A program made the position numbers and the translations under genes. Below the pieces are notes generated by a model. It was not told the origin of the DNA, did no database searches, and was given only the letters and a program-made list of their open reading frames with translations. 64,000 nt of DNA from Metapseudomonas boanensis. GTDB taxonomy: Bacteria; Pseudomonadota; Gammaproteobacteria; Pseudomonadales; Pseudomonadaceae. The DNA is taken from NCBI RefSeq assembly GCF_018704125.1, contig NZ_JAGTIS010000016.1:34657-98656 (forward strand), given 5' to 3'. This document shows positions 59,538 through 64,000 of this stretch, in pieces (position 1 is the stretch's first letter; every line of letters begins with the position of its first letter).

Positions 59538-62261
59538 ATGACTGACCTTTCCAGTTCGCGATCCAGAGCGTCGGTAGCCGTACAGATGGCCGATGCACGA
59601 TTCTTCCGTCCGCCACGGCCCGCCGGCTATGTGTCGCGGCCGCGCCTTTGCGAGCGCCTGACCGAGGGCCTGAGCGGACGCCTGTTGATGCTCAGTGCGC
59701 CAGCGGGCTTTGGCAAAAGCTCCCTGGCGATCGAGTTTTGCGAGGTCCTTCCGCAGGGCTGGAAAAGCCTGTGGCTGAGCCTCAGCCGTCGCGACTGCGA
59801 CCCTGGGCGCTTCCTCGAGCGCTTGTTGGACGGCTTGCGCCAGTTCTATCCCGGGCTTGGCGACGAGGCCATGGGCCTACTGAAGATGCGTCAGCGGCAC
59901 CAACCGTTCGCGTTTGAGCAATGGCTGGACGGTTTACTCGATGAAATGGCCGTGCGCCCAGAGTCCGGGCAGCCCCTGCTGCTGGTGCTGGACGATTATC
60001 ACCTGGCGCAGAACGCGGTCCTGGACCGTTGCCTGCAGTTCCTTCTCAATCACTTGCCAGACGGCTGGGTGCTGTTGGTGACCAGTCGTCAACGGCCTGA
60101 CTGGCACCTGGCGCGGCTGCGCCTGTCGCGACACTTGCTGGAACTCAATGAGCAGGACCTGCGCCTGACCGAAGATGAATGCCTGGACCTGCTGCGCAGC
60201 CAGGGCGCCCGGCTGGAAGACGATGACCTGGAAGGCTTGCTGCAGCGCAGCGAAGGCTGGGTCGCCGGGCTGCGCCTCTGGCTACTGGCCGGCCAGGACA
60301 AGTCGGGTTGTGATGGCTCGGACATGACGCCCCGAGGCGACGAGAGCTTGATCCGCGAATACTTGCTCGAGGAAGTGATCGAGCGCCAGCCGGCGGACGT
60401 CCAGACCTTCCTCTACGAAACGGCACGCCTGGAGCGCATTTGCGCAGAGCTTTGTGATGCCGTGCGCGAGAGCCACGACAGCAGTTCCATCCTGCGACAC
60501 TTGCAGGCCCACCAGGTGTTCCTGGTGCCGCTGGACGAGCATGGCCGCTGGTTCCGCTATCACCATTTGTTCTCCGATCTTCTGCGCACGCGCCCGCTGT
60601 CCAGCGTCTCTCCATCAGCCATCCATCTGCGGGCCTGTCGCTGGTTCAGCGCCCAAGGGCTGCTGGACGAAGCAATCGAGCAGGCGTTGCGCGCCGGCCA
60701 ACCAGACGTTGCCGCTTCGCTGGTGCAGAACCTGTCGGAAGAGCAACTGCTGGCCAACCAGAATATCGCCATGCTGCTGCGCTGGAAGATGGACCTGCCG
60801 GACAGTCTCCTGTCCAGCACTCCCCGGCTGATCGTGCTCTACAGTCTTGCCCTGGGCCTGGCTTGTCAGCTGGACGCTGCGGAAGAGCTGGCAGGAAACC
60901 TCGCGCGTTTCCTGCCGGCCCCCGATGCCCAGCAGCAACGTAGCCTGCTGGTGCAATGGCAGGCTATCAGCGGTGTCATTGCGCGAGGGCGTGGAGATAT
61001 CCAGCGGGCCGAGCAGATGTGCACCGAAGCCCTGTCCGCGCTGCCTCCAGAGAACTTCGGCCTGCGCCAGCTCTGCCTGTCGACTCTGGCCAACATTGCG
61101 ATGGTGCGGGGCGATCTCTGGCGCGCGCGCGGGCTCAACCGGGAAGCGCTGGAGCATGCGCAGCGTGGGGCGAACCCCTTGTTCGAAGCGTTGGTGCACT
61201 ATGATCGCGCCCGGGTGCTACAGGCCAGGGGCGAGGTATTGCGAGCCCTGCAGGAGGTCCATCAAGGCCTGGAGCGGCTGCGCAGCATTCGTACACCGCG
61301 TTCCTCTGTTGCCCGGGCGCGGTTGATGCTGTACCAGGGCTACCTGCTCAGCGTGCGGCTGCAACCTCAGGCCGCGCGGGCCAGTGTGTCGGCCGGAATT
61401 GCCGAGGCGCGGGATTGCCGCGATATCAGCTTGCTGATCGGGCACTGCGTGCTCGCTGGACTGGAAGGCCGTGAGGGGCGCTTCGCTGCAGCTTTCGCGC
61501 AACTGGCCGAGGCTGAGCGGCTTATGCATATCTGGGACGTGCCGCCAGTCTATTACCTAGCGATGATCACTCTGGCGAAATGCGATCTCTGGCTGGCCCA
61601 GGGGCAGATTGAACTCGCCGAAGCCTGGCTGCCGCGTCTGGCGGAAGCCTATGGTGGGGAGCACGCTGCTGCTGCGCCCGAGTTTCACCCGCAATTGCCC
61701 TTGTTCATTGATCTGCAACTGGCCGTCCTGGCCCAGGCCCAGGGGCAGCACGCGGAAGCGGAGCGATGCCTGCGGGCCCTTTTGTTCAAGGCTGAAGCTC
61801 AAGGTGCACAGCATCTGGCCTTGTGGGTCCAATTGAAGCTGGTATCGCTACTGCGCACCAGCCGGGAACGCGAAGCAGCCACCATCCTGAATATGGCGCT
61901 CGATGCACTTCCCTGTGGATCATTGCTGCCCTATCGGCAACTGTTGCAGGAGCACCCACAGTGGCTGCGCGAGCAGTTGGGGGCGCGCGATTCCGGGCCG
62001 GTTCGCGAACTGCTCGATCTGCTGCCAGGGGCCACCCAGGAGACTGTGCCTGAAGCGCCCGTTTCGGAAGCGCTCAGTTCGCGTGAGCTGGCGGTCCTGC
62101 GGCTGATTGCCCAGGGCTGCTCCAACCAAGAAATCAGCGAGAAGCTTTTCATCTCCCTGCACACGGTGAAGAGCCACGCCCGTCATATCAACGGTAAGCT
62201 CGGTGTGGAGCGCCGCACCCAGGCCGTGGCGCGCGCCAAAGCCCTGGGCTTGTTGCGCTGA
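59538..62261 (+). CDS. Large ATP-binding LuxR-family regulator (MalT-like, LAL)
   Basis: 907 residues from the ATG at 59538; a TTG at 59508 is a weaker option. Walker A SAPAGFGKSSL near residue 50, Walker B LLLVLDDYHLA, a winged helix, a long TPR-like helical region, and a C-terminal LuxR helix-turn-helix (SSRELAVLRLIAQGCSNQEI, TVKSHARHINGKL). This is the STAND ATPase activator type of MalT. It sits right after the DUF1302/DUF1329 pair and near the thiolase/ligase pair, so it probably activates them on a fatty acid-type signal. Confidence 0.9.
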   Translation: MTDLSSSRSRASVAVQMADARFFRPPRPAGYVSRPRLCERLTEGLSGRLLMLSAPAGFGKSSLAIEFCEVLPQGWKSLWLSLSRRDCDPGRFLERLLDGLRQFYPGLGDEAMGLLKMRQRHQPFAFEQWLDGLLDEMAVRPESGQPLLLVLDDYHLAQNAVLDRCLQFLLNHLPDGWVLLVTSRQRPDWHLARLRLSRHLLELNEQDLRLTEDECLDLLRSQGARLEDDDLEGLLQRSEGWVAGLRLWLLAGQDKSGCDGSDMTPRGDESLIREYLLEEVIERQPADVQTFLYETARLERICAELCDAVRESHDSSSILRHLQAHQVFLVPLDEHGRWFRYHHLFSDLLRTRPLSSVSPSAIHLRACRWFSAQGLLDEAIEQALRAGQPDVAASLVQNLSEEQLLANQNIAMLLRWKMDLPDSLLSSTPRLIVLYSLALGLACQLDAAEELAGNLARFLPAPDAQQQRSLLVQWQAISGVIARGRGDIQRAEQMCTEALSALPPENFGLRQLCLSTLANIAMVRGDLWRARGLNREALEHAQRGANPLFEALVHYDRARVLQARGEVLRALQEVHQGLERLRSIRTPRSSVARARLMLYQGYLLSVRLQPQAARASVSAGIAEARDCRDISLLIGHCVLAGLEGREGRFAAAFAQLAEAERLMHIWDVPPVYYLAMITLAKCDLWLAQGQIELAEAWLPRLAEAYGGEHAAAAPEFHPQLPLFIDLQLAVLAQAQGQHAEAERCLRALLFKAEAQGAQHLALWVQLKLVSLLRTSREREAATILNMALDALPCGSLLPYRQLLQEHPQWLREQLGARDSGPVRELLDLLPGATQETVPEAPVSEALSSRELAVLRLIAQGCSNQEISEKLFISLHTVKSHARHINGKLGVERRTQAVARAKALGLLR

Positions 62262-62283
62262 AGTTGCGGGTGGTGCGCTGAGG

Positions 62284-62826
62284 TCAAGCGCTGGGTGGGC
62301 ATTCTTCGGCGCGGCAGGCTGGGCCAGTTGGCCTTCCACATCCTGCTGGATGCCGGCCAGCACCGGGAGCAGTTCGCCCATGCTGGTGCGCACCTCGGCG
62401 TGGGGGTGCTTGTTCGGCCAGCTCCGCGACCTGCGCCAACAGTTGCCCTCGCACGTCGCTACCCAGATGCTCGAACAATTCGGGCATCCGTTTTGCCAGT
62501 TCCTCGCTGTAAAGCACCAGGTCTTCGCGATTGAACTGGCGTAGCTCAAGAGGCGTATAAATGTTCAGCGGCGGCCAGAAGTTCTCCTCGCTGACCATCC
62601 GCGGGTAGATCGACCCGGTGAGCTCACCGTTGCGGCGGGGCAGGGCATCAACTTGGGTTTCATCGATCTCCTGAAGGGCCGCGATCAGCTGCCGGTAATC
62701 TGCGCTGTCCTAAGGGCGCTGGATGTCGGGAATCTTCTGGCCGAGGTAGAACAGCTCGGCGGCCGGCACGCGCTGAGCGAGCAACAGAAGGAGGATGGCC
62801 AGCGCCGATCGCGGTTCGTGTTTCAT
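62284..62826 (-). pseudogene. Decayed secreted protein gene
   Basis: From an ATG at 62826 the frame reads MKHEPRSALAILLLLLAQRV then PAAELFYLGQKIPDIQRP, a signal-peptide-like start. It hits an in-frame TAG near 62711 and resumes as DSADYRQLIAALQEIDETQV, NGELTGSIYPRMVSEENFWP and EELAKRMPELFEHLGSD. Near 62410 the sense shifts to another frame (HPHAEVRTSMGELLPVLAGI). I do not recognise a family. The first 32 bases overlap the alpha/beta hydrolase gene on the other strand. The stop and frameshift mark it as decayed, or as sequencing error if both are artefacts. Confidence 0.55.
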
Positions 62827-63630
62827 CGAGCTGGATGGCTCCACTGTCCATTACCGCGACGAAGTCTGCTGGGACAAGCCGGCGCTGGTATTGATCCACG
62901 GCGTGGTCGCTTCGCTCCACAGCTGGGACGGCTGGGGCGAAGCCTTTGCCCCGCACTACCGCATCATCCGCTTCGACGTTCCCGGCTTCGACCTCACAGG
63001 GCCCAGGCGCAACGGCGAATACTCCGGCGAGTGCATGATCGGCGTCCTCGGCCTGCTTCTGGACTACCTTGGCGTGACCAGGGCTTCGATCGCCGGCAGT
63101 TCGCTCGGTGGTTACATCGCCTGGAACTTTGCCCTGGCCCGACCGCAGCAGGTTGAGAAGCTGGTGCTGATTGACCCGGCCGGCCACCAGATGCGCAAGG
63201 CATCTTGGATGATCGCTGACCGGGGCGACCGTTGCCATGCCGATGAGGATGCCGCGTGCATTGGTCGCTCAGGGCACCAAGGAAGTCTACCGCCAGCCGG
63301 GGCGGATCAAGCCAGGGGTGATCGATCGTTACTACGACCTCAGCCCCCGCCCGGGCAGCCGGTGGGCGATGATGGCAATCTTTCGGGTGCTGCTGAAGGT
63401 CAATCGCGAGGAGCTGGATTGCAGCGGCGAGCGGGTGGCGAACATCCGGGCGCCGACGCTGCTGATGTGGGGTGAGTGTGACCGCTGGATTTCACTCAAG
63501 CACGTGCCACTCTGGCAGCGCGACCTGACCGGTCTTCAGGTGAAAATTTACCTGGGGGGTAGGGCACATTCCCATGGAAGAGATTCCGCAGCAGGCGTCG
63601 GCGGATGCCATGCGCTTCCTGCTGGGCTGA
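62795..63630 (+). pseudogene. Alpha/beta hydrolase gene with two frameshifts
   Basis: The first frame holds VLIHGVVASLHSWDGWGEAF, FDVPGFDLTGPRR and the nucleophile elbow GSSLGGYIAWNFALARP, then WMIAD. Near 63220 the sense moves to another frame (TVAMPMRMPRALVAQGTKEV, then APTLLMWGECDRWISL carrying the Asp). It shifts again at a run of G (63553-63558): the catalytic His lies in GHIPMEEIPQ and the protein ends FLLG at 63630. An intact gene would give about 278 residues. It lies behind the MalT-like regulator and would have been part of that lipid-related neighbourhood. Confidence 0.8.
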
Positions 63631-63701
63631 AGTGCTCCTGCGGAGAGATTGGCTCGTCGGTTGGGCTGAGCCTGCGGCGGGGACGCCAGCAGGATCTGGC
63701 T

Positions 63702-64000
63702 TGAGGTTTCTCTCCGTCTCATCGCAGTAATTACGTCAAGATAGCGATGCTCCTTTCTAAAGCGGCACTTCATTCTGGCGCCTGGCAAAAGTGCCGCGCT
63801 GCTCTTTTCAGGATGTCCAGCTCTTCTACTACGCGACGCATCTGCGCCCGTGGCCGCAATATCTCGCATTTAGGGATGGTCTGAAGTAGCCATGCGTTTC
63901 TGGCTAACTTCAGCGCCTGCCGTTTTTGAAAGCGTCCACTCGATCCATAACACCCAGATCCGTTGCGCTTCACGCTCTTTTTCGCTGCCGCGAGCACCTC
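63702..64000 (-). mobile_element. Probable IS3-family transposase remnant
   Basis: On the minus strand the frame from the window edge to a stop at 63770 ends with MRRVVEELDILKRAARHF, matching the leucine-zipper end of IS3 OrfA proteins. In the overlapping frame after it, MKCRFRKEHRYLDVITAMRR resembles an OrfB start but breaks off at about 63705. Base composition is AT-richer than the neighbours. The earlier part is mixed between frames, so it is damaged. Continues beyond the window. Confidence 0.45.

Noticed and set aside
1..64000. CRISPR arrays, tRNA or rRNA genes, prophage or integrative element
   Set aside because: No regularly spaced direct repeats, no cloverleaf-type sequence and no phage structural or integrase genes were seen on either strand by reading.

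Overview
The window reads as a stretch of a Pseudomonas chromosome. It is GC-rich and densely coded. Many blocks keep the gene order I remember from P. aeruginosa PAO1: mexVW with the icmP iron locus, bifA-sodB-argO-argP, olsBA, pyeR-pyeM-xenB, fumarase-sadC-ferredoxin reductase, lysP-rsmC-hprA, and a thiolase/acyl-CoA ligase/DUF1302/DUF1329/MalT-like regulator group. In PAO1 these blocks lie partly in distant places, so this is probably a non-aeruginosa Pseudomonas with a rearranged order. The species is inference; the gene order claims come from memory and were not searched.

Layout. 1-2.3 kb: an RND efflux pair (mexW cut by the window edge, mexV). 2.6-7.8 kb: an iron-linked cell-envelope cluster (DUF1513, two imelysin lipoproteins, a di-haem lipoprotein). 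8.0-9.5 kb: LemA and a GIDE-like membrane protein carrying an EF-hand. 9.5-15.8 kb: the c-di-GMP phosphodiesterase BifA, Fe-SOD, the arginine exporter module (argO, ACT protein, divergent argP) and an epimerase. 15.8-21 kb: small and coiled-coil proteins, a frameshifted OprD-type porin, a regulator remnant, an MBL-fold diiron-type protein and an acyl-CoA dehydrogenase homologue. 21.1-22.7 kb: ornithine lipid synthesis. 22.7-26.9 kb: stress protein, AcpH-like protein and the pyeR-pyeM-xenB operon. 27.2-32.2 kb: YceI, a cardiolipin-synthase-like enzyme, DJ-1/PfpI, ribbon-helix-helix, NTF2-like, and an acetyltransferase/nitrilase pair. 32.3-39.7 kb: an O-acyltransferase, class I fumarase, a SadC-like diguanylate cyclase, a ferredoxin reductase and an enoyl-CoA hydratase. 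39.7-47.7 kb: an acyltransferase, a small CPxCG/DUF2007/SRAP-like operon, a chemoreceptor, an M48 lipoprotein protease, an atypical epimerase, an ester-cyclase-like protein and a TMEM165 family cation exporter behind a manganese riboswitch. 48-52.4 kb: lysP, rsmC, hprA and a LysE-type exporter. 52.8-62.3 kb: fatty acid activation and thiolysis with two outer-envelope DUF proteins and a large LuxR/MalT-like regulator. 62.3-64 kb: decayed genes and a probable insertion-sequence remnant.

The most notable items are an SRAP (YedK/HMCES) fold protein that has lost most of its known active-site residues, a GIDE-domain protein with a canonical EF-hand loop next to LemA, a yybP-ykoY riboswitch in front of the TMEM165 gene, and two separate islands of gene decay (porin at 17.4-18.6 kb; right edge). 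I saw no tRNA, rRNA, CRISPR array or prophage. No clearly novel defence or biosynthetic system is visible.
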